Source of the DNA: Thinopyrum elongatum
Taxonomy: Eukaryota; Streptophyta; Magnoliopsida; Poales; Poaceae
NCBI GenBank assembly: GCA_011799875.1
Contig: CM022299.1
Span: 351,584,526-351,648,525 of the forward strand
Direction of reading: 5' to 3'
DNA: 64,000 bases
In this document: positions 11,401 through 29,320 of the stretch, piece after piece
Layout of the letters: each line of letters begins with the position of its first letter
How positions within the stretch are numbered: position 1 is the first letter of the stretch
Made by a program: the position numbers and the translations under genes
The notes under the pieces: model-generated
Database searches by the model: none
What the model was told of the DNA's origin: nothing
Seen by the model: the letters and a program-made list of their open reading frames with translations, nothing else

Positions 11401-12279
11401 CAACTTTATGGGGGATAGATTCCCATTTTCATTCATATGTATTTGTGTGTTATTTAAACAATTTATTGTTGTAATAATTATTCGAATTTGAACATTTGTT
11501 GTAATTGAAAAGATTGTTGTATTGTGAATTGCATTTCGGACATATGTTTAATTTATATTATGATGATTCCCTTCGATTTCCTTTGTTGAAATATCTAATT
11601 TACGAAGCTATGCAGAATTTGTGGTACCGTGAACCCTCCGGTAAAAAGATTTTAGGCGGTAAACAAATTTTCAGGGACGGGTGTATCTGCTAGAGATGCT
11701 CTCACGGAAAGATTTTTACAGGAGCTGTTGGAGTTGCTGTTAGCAGTTCCTTCTTTGCTATTGCTGCACGCGTGTACGGTGTTCTCTGAAAACCTGCTTC
11801 GTGCGCCGAGGTAGCTCCTCTGCTCGTATCCCTGACGACTCGACCACCACGGCGTACGACACGGGCTGGGTTCGCCGGCGAGCGCGCCTCGCAAGCCCCG
11901 CCGAATCTTTCTTCCATCGGTCACCAATGAACTCGCTGCCATCTCTCCCGATCTGAACCAAAGCCAGCGGCCAGAACCTCCCTACCAAGGCCGGGCAGGT
12001 GGACGACTCACCCCCTGGATCAGCCCGAGCGGAGAGGAGAGGCGGCTTGCAGATAGATTGGAGGAGGTCGAAGATCAGTCCCGCCGGCGATCAGATCGCC
12101 ACGGTCACAATAACCTAGGTACGTCCAAGTATTACTCACTATTTAGGCAGAACACTATTTAATCTGATCCGTTTCCACCCAACCTAAAATAGCAGGCCCT
12201 GCATCGTCGTCCCCGCTCGCAGTTTCTCCTTGGCGCCGCCGTCCATCCGATCGCTCCGTAAGCCCGCGCTTCAGCGGAG
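11401..12279. other. transposase 3' flank and VPS25 upstream region
   Basis: 11401-11700 is AT-rich and probably the 3' flank of the Harbinger element. 11701-12279 is GC-rich and lies upstream of VPS25. A possible 5'-UTR intron runs from a GTACGT donor at 12119 to an acceptor CGCAG near 12219, but this is speculative. No convincing TATA box or other coding region is seen. Confidence 0.35.
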
Positions 12280-15200
12280 ATGCAGAGGACGGTGGATTTC
12301 AAGCTCCCCCACTTCTTCAACTACCCGCCCTACTTTACGTAATCTCCCCAACCCCCTAACAGCAGCAGCAGTGTCACATGTTTGAAAATTTTGCATGATT
12401 TGTGATTCTGCAGTATGTGTAGCCGTATAGGGGGAGTAGGATATTCTTAGTCAGTGCCTAGTAACAAATTTGTGCAGTTAACTTCGGCTCCAAGTACTAT
12501 GGTAGTAATGAAATTGCTTTTCACTGAATTACTCCCTCCGTTCCAAAATACTCCCTCCGTTCACAAATATAAGATGTTCTAACTTTTTTCTGAATAGGAT
12601 GTATATACTATATAGACACATTTTAGTGTGTTCACTTGTTTCAGTCCATATGTTGTCCATATTGGCATATCCAAAACATCTTATATTTGTGAACAGAGGG
12701 AGCATTTGTTACCACTACTATGGAGTACTCCCTCAGTCCGAAATTACTTGTCGGAGAAATAGATGTATGTATATGTATTTTAGTTATAGATACATCCATT
12801 TTTATTCATTTTTGCGACAAGTAATTCGGGACGGAGGGAGTATTTGTTTGGCAATGATTTACTGTGCAAATTGTACAAAAAAGTGGTTCGTGATTTTGTA
12901 TATACCCTGCCCTTTTGTAACGGTTAAACTTATTTATTCCTACTTCAGATATACTCCTTCCATTCCAAAATAATTGAATTTCTAGGTTTCTCTTAAGTCA
13001 AACATCTTTAAGTTTGATCATGTCTATTAAAATATGCCAACATCCAAAAAAACCAAATTAGTTTTATTAGATTTGTCACAAAATATATTTTCATATTATA
13101 TATATTTGATGTTGTAGATGCCAATATATTTTCTATATGCATGGTCAGGCTTAAAGAAGTCTGACTTAGGACAAACCTAGAACCTCAAATATTTTGGAAC
13201 TGAGGGAGTATCATATAATCATGTGAGTACATTGTAAATCATGTAAATTTCTTTAATCTCTTATCCCTTGTTTTATTCTGAGCTAGCTTGTCAATAAGGT
13301 ATAAAATGACATTTTATAGATTTGAAATGAAAAACGCGGGGTGGTTAATGTTATTGTGTAAGTGAAGAATGAATATGTAAGCAGGATTTGTAGATCAGGA
13401 TCACTAAAGCAATTATGTTAGTAAGCTTAAGCACTTGTTTCTTCAGAGAATCTGCCGTTCGTTAAAACTCAAATGTCTCTCTTTGCAAATTTCTACTTCA
13501 TAGCATCCCCAAAAGTATGACATGGTATTTGGTTCAGAGTGTCTAAGCCTATCTATTTTGATATGTGATGTTAAGATCATCTTTCTTTCATATCCCAACA
13601 GTGTGTGTAGCAGTTGAAGCATTTCCTTGCTTTACTAATTCTTACATTTGTTTGAGTAATTTAAGTGAACTTTTGTTTATGTTATCTTAAAACCAACTCT
13701 GAAAACTTCTGTTAAACACTAATTTTGATATGTACATGGACTCATAATAATATCATGATAACATTTGTTCCCAGTTTGCAGCCTGTGAGAGAAACACGTG
13801 AAAAGCAAGTGCAGCTATGGAAAGAGCTGATACTTGATTACTGTAGAAGTCAAAAGATGTATATAATCTCCCTGGAAGAAGATTTTCCGTTGTTCTCCAA
13901 TCCAAAGATTGAGAGTAAGTCGTATTTGTCTGAACCTTGTGTTTTGACTACTACTATTCTGCAATTCAGCAAAAATATGTCTTACTGTGTTGAAAGTGTT
14001 ATGACATAGTGATCTGGCATGATGGTAATGTCTTCCTAAGGCCTACTATGGAGCCTTTTGGGCATGCTGGAGTAGTGTATACATGAAAATTTTGTTCACT
14101 CGACGAGTTTACAATGCATTTGGACACTCCTATCGACGTTGCACTGAACTTGCATGCTTTCAGGATCTCTAAGCTATGAAGCAAAGGAAGTGTTCCTTGC
14201 AGCTCTTGTTAGTGAAGGTTTATTCTGCACAACATTAAATCTTTAGTTATTGTTGTAGCTGTGTGTAGTTTTGTTTTTCTAGGTAATGGACGCCTTATTA
14301 CCCCTGGCCTGTGTGCAACTACTTAAAGCCAAGTTCAAACTGCAGGGCGCGCAGAGTGGATTGACAAAAGTCACAAGAAGTGTCTCATTCTTTGGCTGCG
14401 GATTCAAGATTGGGCTAACTACATATTAGACTTCGTAAGATTTTGTATTCTATTAAACATGTTTCTTTCGTAAGATTTTGTATTCTATTAAACAAGATTG
14501 GGCTAACTACATATTAAGCTTAATATTTATCTCTTGTTATGCTTGTAGGTAAAGGAAAATGGGTTGGAAGTAACAACAATTGAAGATATACGCTCTGGAA
14601 TTGAAACACATGGGACCGGTAAGTATACCAAACTTCATGGTGATGAGATTAGATTTTCCATTGAGAACAGAGCGCTAGCTCGGTTGGCTTGGAGCTTATG
14701 GTGTAAGCCCACCCACCCGCGTTCGATCCGCGGAAGGCTCGTTTCTATCTAAATGAACACACAGTTAATGGAGGGATTCTCCCCCCTTTAGCCAACAAGA
14801 TTAGATTTTCCATTTTCAATATTTCCGTGAGGCTAAGCTTATTTTCTTGCTTCGAAGCAATTTGCGGTAGAAACGGTAAAATACATGTAGGATTTAGACT
14901 TAGCTAGCTGTTGGATACATATTTCCATGTTTACCCAACTTGTCATGTGGGCTTGGTATTATAGCGGGCACAAGCCTCAGGAGGAGCCTTCTGGCCAAGT
15001 CTAGGCTTAATGATAAGTTATTTTTTCTTGATTCCCTAGTTGGTTGGTTTGGATAAGAATCTATTGGAATTATGCAGTTACAGTTTTCCTTTTAGGGATG
15101 GCTATTCTATAAAGCTAGGGATAACCTATGTTATATGATGAATGAATAAACCAGAGGTTATCCTCCGAAAACCCTATTCCAGCTGCTATCACGCCATGAT

Positions 15201-15524
15201 GCAACCTCCCCTGCACAGCTACGCTCTCCGGAGCTTAGGCCGTGACATAAGTTGGTGCTGGTGCCTCATCAGTAATGCACAGGCCATAATTCGCAAAAAA
15301 GAAAAGAAAAGTAATACATAGGCCATGCCCCTTGCTCATAATAAAAGTTATCTTAGTATTGTTGGCTAGTTTGGATCATTCTATCCTTGGCATCTGTTGC
15401 AGAACTTGCGGGAATTGATCGTGGTGTCCTCGTGCGAGCTCTGAGGCTGTTGGAACAAAAGGGAAAGGCAGTTATCTTTAAGGGCAGTTCAGCAGACGAT
15501 GAAGGCGTCAAATTTTCTGTTTAA
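12280..15524 (+). CDS. VPS25: VPS25, ESCRT-II complex subunit
   Basis: Six exons assemble into an unbroken 177-residue protein: 12280-12338, 13775-13914, 14164-14217, 14346-14434, 14549-14618 and 15403-15524, all with GT-AG borders and matching phases. It starts MQRTVDFKLPHFFNYPPYFT, whose PPY(F) motif contacts VPS36/VPS22. Next come QPVRETREKQVQLWKELI and the two winged-helix domains (roughly residues 20-95 and 100-177), ending GVKFSV. ESCRT-II takes two VPS25 copies and hands ubiquitinated membrane cargo to ESCRT-III at the endosome (family knowledge). Length matches plant VPS25 (about 180 aa). Intron 1 is 1.4 kb and holds three Stowaway MITEs; intron 5 holds a SINE. No damage is seen, so the gene is probably functional. 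Confidence 0.95.
12551..12702. mobile_element. Stowaway-type MITE in VPS25 intron 1
   Basis: Terminal inverted repeats ctccctccgttcacaaatat / atatttgtgaacagagggag bound about 152 bp. The left flank is TA, as for Tc1/mariner MITEs. A second partial copy of the same terminus lies just upstream (12533-12548), suggesting insertion beside an older MITE end. Confidence 0.85.
12728..12840. mobile_element. Stowaway-type MITE in VPS25 intron 1
   Basis: 113-bp element with inverted ends ctccctcagtccgaaattac / gtaattcgggacggagggag, flanked on both sides by TA. It can fold into a long hairpin. Confidence 0.88.
12954..13208. mobile_element. Stowaway-type MITE in VPS25 intron 1
   Basis: 255-bp element with ends ctccttccattccaaaataa and a matching inverted end around 13185-13208, flanked by TA (12952-12953 and 13209-13210). 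The inner parts (aacctagaa / tttctaggtt, gtttgatc / tctgacttag) are also roughly inverted. Confidence 0.82.
14663..14797 (+). mobile_element. short tRNA-derived SINE in VPS25 intron 5
   Basis: A 135-bp insert flanked by a perfect 17-bp duplication, agattagattttccatt (14646-14662 and 14798-14814). Inside are an A-box-like tagctcggttgg and a B-box gttcgatcc, as in a tRNA-derived pol III promoter. The tail is pyrimidine-rich rather than poly(A). Similar to Au-type SINEs of Triticeae, but the family name is a guess. Confidence 0.8.
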
Positions 15525-16876
15525 ACTTTGTGTACGAACCCCCAACTAACAGATGGATAATCTCGATCGGTGTCCTTGAACATGATACATCCCTTCTTAC
15601 CCGTACACTGATCACATCCTTCCGGCTTATTTATTATTGGCATCACTCAAACCTCGGTATTTATTTGCTGTATTAACATTTCCCGGACTGTTGTAATTAG
15701 CGTCTTTATTCATCTTCAGCATATATACCTATAAAACTGCATGTTGTTGTGTCTCATAAGGCTCAACTAGTGTCTCAGCATATGTTCAGAACCCAGGGTT
15801 GTTTGATACTCACTCCGTTCCAAAATAAATGTCTTGAGCTTAGTACAAATTTGTACTAGAGCTAGTACAAAGTTGAGACACTTATTTTGGGACGGAGGGA
15901 GTAGTATATGGCTTGTTAGAAATGGAAGGAAATTAAACAGAAAGGGTAAGCTTATCAAGAAAGCACGCTTCATGTGGAAGAAAGGAACGTATTCTAGAAA
16001 TCAATGTAATTTTCTTGCACATTGCAGTTCAATTCCCGCAGATCCTTGTGACGCACGCAAATACCTGTTTTGAACCGTTTCTCCTCTCTCATCTAACACC
16101 AGAACCTTCATTGAACCGTGCTGTTAGCATCACTATCAGTTGTCAGCCACCCAAACAAAAGCCGGGTTCCACTCATCCACTTGGGCTGCATGAATTGGAT
16201 TCTCTCGCCCCATCACTGACATGTAGGCCACGAGGAATCAACCAGTCGGCAGGGCCTCCCACCAGAATCTTATTTTTCAAAATTCACGGTTATTAGATCA
16301 GGAGGAGACGCGGCTGCCTTTCCGTCAGTTTCACTCCACGTCAGTTCTCTCCATCCCTCTCGCCATCCATTAATTTATTGGTGTTGAGAGAAGAAAAAGA
16401 AGGGAGAATATAACCCTGTTCATCAGCAGCCACTAATACGAAATGGGGTCAGTGGATGGGGCATTTGATCTGATACCACCCGCCTTTGCCGATCAATCAT
16501 GGCACCACGGCACTAAAGTAAGTAAGCAGGCCCCAACCACACCGAAGGACGATTCGATGAAAACGAATAAATAAAACCAGCACGCAAACCTGCATCAAGA
16601 CAGACAGCGAGCAAAGGAAAGGGAGGGAGGGAGGCCCATTTACATATATAGCCCTGCTGCTCCTGGCCCCTTTCCCCAGTTCCGTCCCATTATTGGTTCT
16701 TGCGAGGAGGGGGCGGAGAAACGGAAGCAGGAGGCAAAAGAGGAGATCAAGCCAGAGGTTTGTTCCGTTCCAGTTCTTCTTGTGATGTGTACTAACCTGT
16801 TCATGGCAGCAGATTTGATGGTTTCTCTGTTCTTCTGGCTCTTGGGGGTGAAAACAGGAGGGCGAGCAAGGGCGTG
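15525..16876. other. VPS25 3' flank and E2 gene promoter/5' UTR
   Basis: 15525-15800 should hold the VPS25 3' UTR. A Stowaway MITE lies at 15809-15901. 16260-16760 is the likely promoter and leader of the E2 gene, with a purine-rich block near 16615-16640 and tacatatata at about 16640. A 5'-UTR intron is likely at 16758-16857 (GGTTTG donor, AAAACAG acceptor), ending 19 nt before the ATG. Confidence 0.5.
15809..15901. mobile_element. Stowaway-type MITE downstream of VPS25
   Basis: 93-bp element with inverted ends ctcactccgttccaaaataa / ttattttgggacggagggag and TA on both sides (15807-15808, 15902-15903). Confidence 0.88.
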
Positions 16877-23354
<6,478 letters not shown>

Positions 23355-23791
23355 TGCAAGACGGCGGATGGGTCGCCGGAGTCAGTCTTGTTTGTAACAT
23401 TCTCGATCTGTTCGTGTGTGCCCGCCCGGTGTATGTGTCTGTCAAACTGGCACTCGTTGCTCAACTGTGTCACCTGGCGCAGTGACTTGGAACATGGAAC
23501 CGGTGTTGCATATTTTGGATTCAGATAAATGTCGCCACCTGCCTGCCACCATGTCGGTGCTTGCAATGTGCTTTAAATTGCTTACCCGTTGCGTGCTTCG
23601 GCGGGCATCGCCTGTTTGCTGAACACCCGTACCAGTACTGGTCTGATCATGCGCAGGGGTCTCTCAGGTGGCGTTAAAATAATCGATTAGAGTGTAGTAC
23701 TAATGATAACGCCAGTAGCGGCTTTGCTGTGCAAGAATATGATGATTTGGGTTGGGACTTCAAATTTGCGTCGTAGTTCAAGAAAGTAAGA
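23355..23791 (+). other. E2 3' UTR and downstream flank
   Basis: Transcribed tail expected here; no clear poly(A) signal can be singled out. It ends at the TSD of the SINE that follows. Confidence 0.4.
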
Positions 23792-23809
23792 GGCTAGTTG
23801 TCAGGAGTT

Positions 23810-24095
23810 TTTTTTTTGACATCAATACGGATACAAGTGCTTATATATACGCGCATACATTCACCCCTATGAACACACATGCACATCCTATCCTTATGAG
23901 CACATCCGAAAGACTGAGCCGGCGTATCATCTTAAGATTTTACGAAGTCAGTCGACGGAAACATCTTCTCCCACTGAACGCGTATCGTCGGAAATCCTGA
24001 AATAAATCTAGAATAAATATGAGCATCAGGACTTGAACCCTAGTGAGCTGTGGATACCACGGTCCATCTAACCATCCAACCATAAGTTGCTTCGC
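23810..24095 (-). mobile_element. tRNA-derived SINE, intact, with 18-bp TSD
   Basis: Flanked by perfect copies of ggctagttgtcaggagtt (23792-23809, 24096-24113). On the minus strand it starts with a tRNA-like head: A-box region at 24063-24082 (tggttggatggttagatgg) and B-box gttcaagtcctg at about 24027-24038. It ends in a short A-run (T-run on + strand at 23810-23817). About 286 bp. Mobilised by LINE machinery (family knowledge). It resembles a SINE family frequent near Triticeae genes. Confidence 0.85.
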
Positions 24096-24113
24096 GGCTA
24101 GTTGTCAGGAGTT

Positions 24114-24278
24114 GAGCTGTAAATCGGGTGGGGCGAGATGTCAGGCTGTCCTCTGTGCAAGCAGGTAGTGTCACTGTGCATGCGTTTTCACCTCACCGAA
24201 TCCACTGCGCGCAGTGAAGAAAAGAAGAGAATTTCGACGCGTTCCTATTCTTCGAGACCATCCCCTTTAGCCTAACAC
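24114..24278. other. unassigned intergenic spacer
   Basis: Short non-coding stretch between the SINE and the next transposon. No features seen. Confidence 0.4.
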
Positions 24279-25399
24279 CGCAACTCCAACGTGGTGACCC
24301 AAACGGACGCGTTTTTTGTCCGTTTGGGTCGACCAAGCGGACAAGCGCATCCGCATTTTGATTTGAATCGGAACCATATTTGTGCGTGTCAAAAAAGTAA
24401 AACTTTGTAAACATGCGGCTGAAATGAACATAATTAAACATAAATGACCGGTCAACCGTCGGTCAAAGTACACTTAAACATTAAAAAAAAACTCCGCGCC
24501 TGCACACTGCCTTAGGCCGCGCCCTTGCCCTTGCCTTTGCCGTCGTCGCTGTCGCCGGTGAGGTCGATGAAGGCAGGCGGCGGCCCAGCCCACCCGAACG
24601 CGCTCTGCCAGGCCTCCAAGGCAGCCTCCTCCGACGTCTGCTGCGGCGCGGCCGGCGCACTCCTCCTTCTCCTCCTCGCGCTCCCAGAGCATCTTCCGCT
24701 CGCTGTCGGCCTACTCCTCGGCGAGCCAGTGCGCCTTCCAGCGCTCCAGGTGGGTCGCCTCCTCCTCTGGCGTCGTGGCGTAGTGGACGGGAGGCGTGCT
24801 CACCCACTCGCAGAGCTCGCCGGTCCACGAGTAGGACTCCTCAGGTCAAGCGGGCGGCGGCGGCCACCGCTTACGTGTGGGCTCGGGATCCGGCTCGGCC
24901 TTGGCTCGACGACAGGTGGCGGCGGCGGGGCGTAGAAGGGAGCGTCGACGAAGGCGTGGTGGAAGAGCTCGCGTCGATGCTGAACCTTCCCTTCCCCTTC
25001 CCGCTGAAGAAGCCCATGGCTGGCTGGGGTTTCGGTCGCCGGCGAGGGAGCAAGCATGTTTAGATGTGGACGGGGGATGAAAGTTGATGGGGCGCCCCCC
25101 TCCCCCCGGCCGCACGCTTGCATTAAGAAGGACGGGCACGCGGCGCTTCCACCTACTGCCAGGCGGATTCGAGTTAGGTGGCCGCGTTTAATATTACTGC
25201 GGGCGGTAGTTAGGCGGCCGACAGATGAGGACGCGCCGTGTGCTTTTTATGTCCGGGTGGACGCAGATGATGCCTAAAATTGGGCCTGAAATGCGTCCAC
25301 ACGGACACCGCGTGGACACGATTGGGTCTGTGTGTTGGGCCGGCGCTTTGATCCGTTTCGATCCAAACGGACACGTGAGGACGACGTTGGAATTGCCCT
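24279..25399. mobile_element. non-autonomous DNA transposon with decayed minus-strand ORF
   Basis: Inverted ends: caactccaacgtggtgaccc near 24281 and the reverse complement of ggacgacgttggaattgcc near 25379-25397. Sub-terminal repeats carry gacccaaacggac-like motifs at both sides. About 1.1 kb, GC-rich inside. The minus strand between about 25060 and 24474 encodes fragments in shifting frames (MGFFSGKGKGRFSID; WTGELCEWVSTPP; KMLWEREEEKEE) that look like a broken protein of about 190 residues with a Glu/Arg-rich helix. I do not recognise its function. A PIF/Harbinger-type family is likely, because the flanks could be TAA/TTA. Confidence 0.55.
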
Positions 25400-25996
25400 T
25401 AGTTCTGCTCTACTACATCTGGATTGTGCGATTCATTTGCGGGGACACTTGTACAGGACCAAACAATAAGTTTGCCGTATTTGGTAAAATTTCCACTCCC
25501 TTTCCGACCGAGTACTATCAAAGTTGGATTCGTACAGTGTCCGTGTGGACTCTTCCAATTAATCACAGCACCTGTAGAGATGATGCGAAAGCGCAACAAA
25601 CTTTGGCCATGACCACACAAGCGATGGCCGATGAGGGTCACGTTGATCTGTCCCGAACCCGACTCAACTTTCGACGACTCTGAGTAGTGATTGGAGCGAG
25701 CGAGTGAGATGCAGGGTGCTGCAGCCTTGTGCCCGGGCAATAATAGTGGCGGCACAGGGGCTGTTGGTGGTTGCGACATCCCAAACATGAGTCCCGTAAT
25801 CATGCATCACAGTTCACGTGGCCGTGCATGACCCCGCTGCAGCAGCTTTCGCCACCGTCGCTGTTGCCTGCATCGTAACCAAAAACAGCTTCACCAGCAG
25901 CTAGCCTAGCGTGCACTCTCGTCTCGAGCATGGAGCGCCCAGCCCAGTACTAGTAGAACGGCGCCCGAGAAAAGTAGTAGGAGCAGCACTCCGTAA
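25400..25996. other. intergenic, nothing recognisable
   Basis: No ORF with family resemblance, no repeat ends. Moderate GC content. Confidence 0.4.
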
Positions 25997-26254
25997 GACT
26001 AGCCACAATGGACAATAATATAAAGTAGTAATATGCCTATGTTACTAGTCTATTAATGGGAAGTAACATATGTGTAGTAACATGCAACACTTTATTTATT
26101 AGCCTATAGACTCATTTTGTCTTGATATGTGTGATGTTACTCATACTATTAGTAACTAGCTATGTTACTACATGTCTCTCTTTCTTCATTTATTGCTTAT
26201 CACATCATCTATTTTATCTAGATATGTGTGATGTTACTCTCGCTGTGGGTAGTT
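25997..26254. mobile_element. Tourist-type (PIF/Harbinger) MITE
   Basis: 258-bp AT-rich element with imperfect inverted ends GACTAGCCACAATGG and AACTACCCACAGCGAG (reverse complement of the right end). Flanked by TAA on both sides (25994-25996, 26255-26257). The inner part repeats tgatgttact and agtaacat motifs. Confidence 0.75.
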
Positions 26255-26257
26255 TAA

Positions 26258-26732
26258 AACCATGCCATGCATGCCAGGACGCACCGCAAGGCTCCAATCC
26301 TCTCTGCTCCCCGCTGTGCGTGGTGCGTGGTGGCCTCGTGTCCGGAGCGGACTAGTCGCGGCATTTGGGCGATGGGTCGATCGACCGACCCAGCCATTAA
26401 CTGCTAGAGGCCATGCATTCCATTTTGATATGGTACGACTTCCCATGAAATCTTGGAGTATCTACTGGTCTGCTACTGCTATCTCTTCCGCGACACCGGC
26501 CGGCCTCGCTGCTGCGGTGCGCGCAGGACCAATGCCCATCACTTTCGCCCGTGTACTCATTTCCAAGGTGCAGTAGATCATTCGTGGCCCGGACCAAGAT
26601 AACGGAAACCACTCACGGGTTGCCAGAGTGGCAGAGGTACCCGTCAAAAGCTGACTGTTGTCCAAACATAAGGACAAGTTTCTTTTTCAGGGAAAGGAGA
26701 TTTTTCTAATGAACATTTCAACACCCCTTTTA
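26258..26732. other. intergenic and possible LINE 3' UTR
   Basis: Contains a palindromic gatgggtcgatcgaccgaccc at about 26370. The part from about 26690 probably belongs to the LINE 3' UTR. No convincing poly(A) tail or TSD was found. Confidence 0.35.
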
Positions 26733-27525
26733 TTAATTCGTGATCAACACGACATCGTTTACAAGCAGGGGCATGATGGCATTTGGTGCCTCATCAAACC
26801 TAGAGTTGGGGAGAGTGAATTTACATAGCCTAGCTAGTTCATCAGCAACAGAATTTGCTTCTCCGTGACAATGTTCAAACCAAACATGTGTAAAATCCCT
26901 CGCCATATGAAAACAATAATCTAGAATAGCAGCATACCATCCTAAAGAGATGCCACCATCTTGCATTGCTGTTATTACGTCCATGCTATCAGAATTAATG
27001 ATCAATCTTGTGCATCCAACAGAATTTGCCAAGTTTAGCCCAAACCGGGGAGCTAGGGCTTCTGCCATGAAAACGTCCAAGCAATCACTAGCTATATTCT
27101 TACTTGCTGGCAAAAAAATCCTAGAACTATCTCACACGACCACTCCCACTGTTCCCTGAAGCGAGTCAACATCATACGAAGCATCTACATTTAGCTAAAT
27201 ATAACCTGATGGTGGTCTGGACCAAAAATTCCTTTTCACTTTCGCCGAAGTTGCAACGGTAGAGAAATCTTCAACCAGCGCAAGAATTGATAAGACGATT
27301 TGTGCCGGCTGTTGTATTGGTTCTCCGTGAACCAATTTTCTCCTTTCCCACCACAGAGGCCAACATGTAATAGCAATTATCACAACTCCTTTCCCATGAC
27401 CCAGTACCTCAGCCTCATTTGCAGCGAGAGACAGAATATACTCGAGCACTGCTTCTCCAACCTGATAAGCAGAGCACCCCCAATCAATGACAATCTCGAG
27501 ACCAAGCCTCTTCCACACTTGCTAT
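26733..27525 (-). pseudogene. LINE ORF2 3' part: zinc region linker and RNase H
   Basis: Minus-strand reading gives a tract with ITCWPLWWERRKLVHGEP, typical of the zf-RVT region of plant L1-like LINEs. A stop at 27195 and another at about 27122 precede the RNase H core: LNVDASYD, FMAEALAPRFGL, INSDSMDVITAM and a C-terminal ANSVADELARL. The four acidic residues of RNase H can be matched. Copia element F interrupts the ORF at 27525. The upstream part resumes at 38143. Dead through stops and the insertion. Confidence 0.8.
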
Positions 27526-29169
27526 TGTTCGAAATATGCCCTAGAGGCAATAATAAAGTGGTTATTATTATATTTCCTTAATCATGATAAGAGTTTATTA
27601 TTCATGCTAAAATTGTATTGATTGAAAACTTAAATACATGTATGAATACATAAGCAAATACCAAGTCCCTAGTATGCCTCTACTAGATTAGCTCATTAAT
27701 CAAAAGATGGTTAAGGTTTTCTGACCATATACATGAATTGTCATTTGATAACGGGATCACATCATTAGGAGAATGATGTGATGGACAAGGCCCATCCGCT
27801 AGCTTAGCATATGATCGTTTAGTTTATTGTTACTGCTTTCTTAAATGTCAAATACATATTCCTTCGACCATGAGACCATGCAACTCCCGGATACCGGAGG
27901 AATACCTTGTGTGCTATCAAACGTCACAACGTAACTGGGTGATCATAAAGATGCTCTACAGGTATCTCCGAAGGTGTATGTTGAGTTGGCGTGAATCGAG
28001 ATTGGGATTTGTCACTCCGTATGATGAAGAGGTATCTCTGGGCCCTCTCGGTAATACAACATCACAAGAAGCTTGCAAGCAAGGTGACTAAAGAGTTAGT
28101 TACAAGATGATGTATTACGGAACGAGTAAAGAGACTTACCGGTAACGAGATTGAACTAGGTATAAAGATACCGACGATCGAATCTCGGGCAAGTAACATA
28201 CCGACGGACAAAGGAAACTACGTATTTGTCATAAAGGTTCGACCGATAAAGATCTTCGTAGAATATGTAGGAACCAATATGGGCATCCAGGTCCGCTATT
28301 GGTTATTGACCGGAGAAGCGTCTCGGTCATGTCTACATCATTCTCGAACCCGTAGGGTCCGCACGCTTAACGTTCGTTGACGATATAGTATTATACGAGT
28401 TATGTATGTTGGTGACCGAATGTTGTTCGGAGTCCTGGATGAGATCACCGACATGATGAGGAGCTCCGGAATGGTCCGGAGGTAAAGATTGATATATAGG
28501 ATGATATGGTTGGGCCAAGGGGTAAGGCCCACGGGGTTTTAGGTCGATGCAAAACGAAGTTTTGCGGAGGTCAGGGACCAGACGCCAGGGACCCTGGCAT
28601 CTGGCCCTGGGCCAGACGCCAAGGACCGTGGCGTCTGGTACTGGAAACCGAGAAGGACTCTTCCTTGCATTCCAAACCGACTTTGAGGAGGCTCTTTCTC
28701 CAAGAAACGACCCTAGTGATCAACATATAAATAGAGGAGCAGGGCTAGCCCCCGGGGGACACCACGATTCACCAAGCCGTGTGCCGGCGTCCCCTCTCCC
28801 TCTAGTTCTAGTTCCTCCGTCCACGTCTGTTGTGCTTGGCGAAGCCCTGCGGAGAAGTTTCACCACCACCGTCACCACGCCGTCGTGCTGCCAGAACTCA
28901 TCTACTACTTCGCCTCTCTTGCTGGATCGAGAAGGCGAGGACGTCATCAAGCTGAACGTGTGCTGAACGCGGAGGTGCTGTATGTTCGGTACTTGATCGG
29001 GACGGATCGTGAAGGTGTACGACTACATCAACCGCGTTGATAAACACTTTCGCTTAGCGATCTACAAGGGTATGTAGATGCTCTCCCCCTCTCGTAGCTA
29101 TACATCTCCATGGATAGATCTTGCGTATGCGTAGAATATTTTTTGTTTTCCATGCAACGTTCCCCAATA
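27526..29169 (+). repeat. 5' LTR of element F
   Basis: 1644 bp, pairs with 36498-38137 along its length. Ends CCCCAATA where the partner ends CCCCAACA. A TATA-like acatataaatag occurs at about 28722-28734, with the same sequence in the partner at about 37688-37699. Confidence 0.92.
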
Positions 29170-29320
29170 GTAGAACACAAAGGAGTTGTGGGCGGTGAGG
29201 TTCATATTGCTTCCCACCAATGTCTTATTTTGATTCGGCGGCATTGTGGGATGAAGCGGCCCGGACCAACCTTACATGTCCACGCATATGAGACCGATTC
29301 CAGCGACTGACATGCAACTT

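Noticed and set aside
14663..14797. Possible true tRNA gene (A and B boxes)
   Set aside because: No cloverleaf with intact acceptor stem could be drawn, and a perfect 17-bp duplication flanks it, so it is a SINE.
24525..24935. 136-codon Leu/Pro-rich + strand ORF
   Set aside because: Antisense of the GC-rich coding relic; composition typical of a shadow frame.
28560..28640. ccagacgcc / ggcgtctgg palindromes in the LTRs of F as a separate MITE
   Set aside because: Present in both LTRs at the same place and therefore part of the LTR, differing only by a small deletion.
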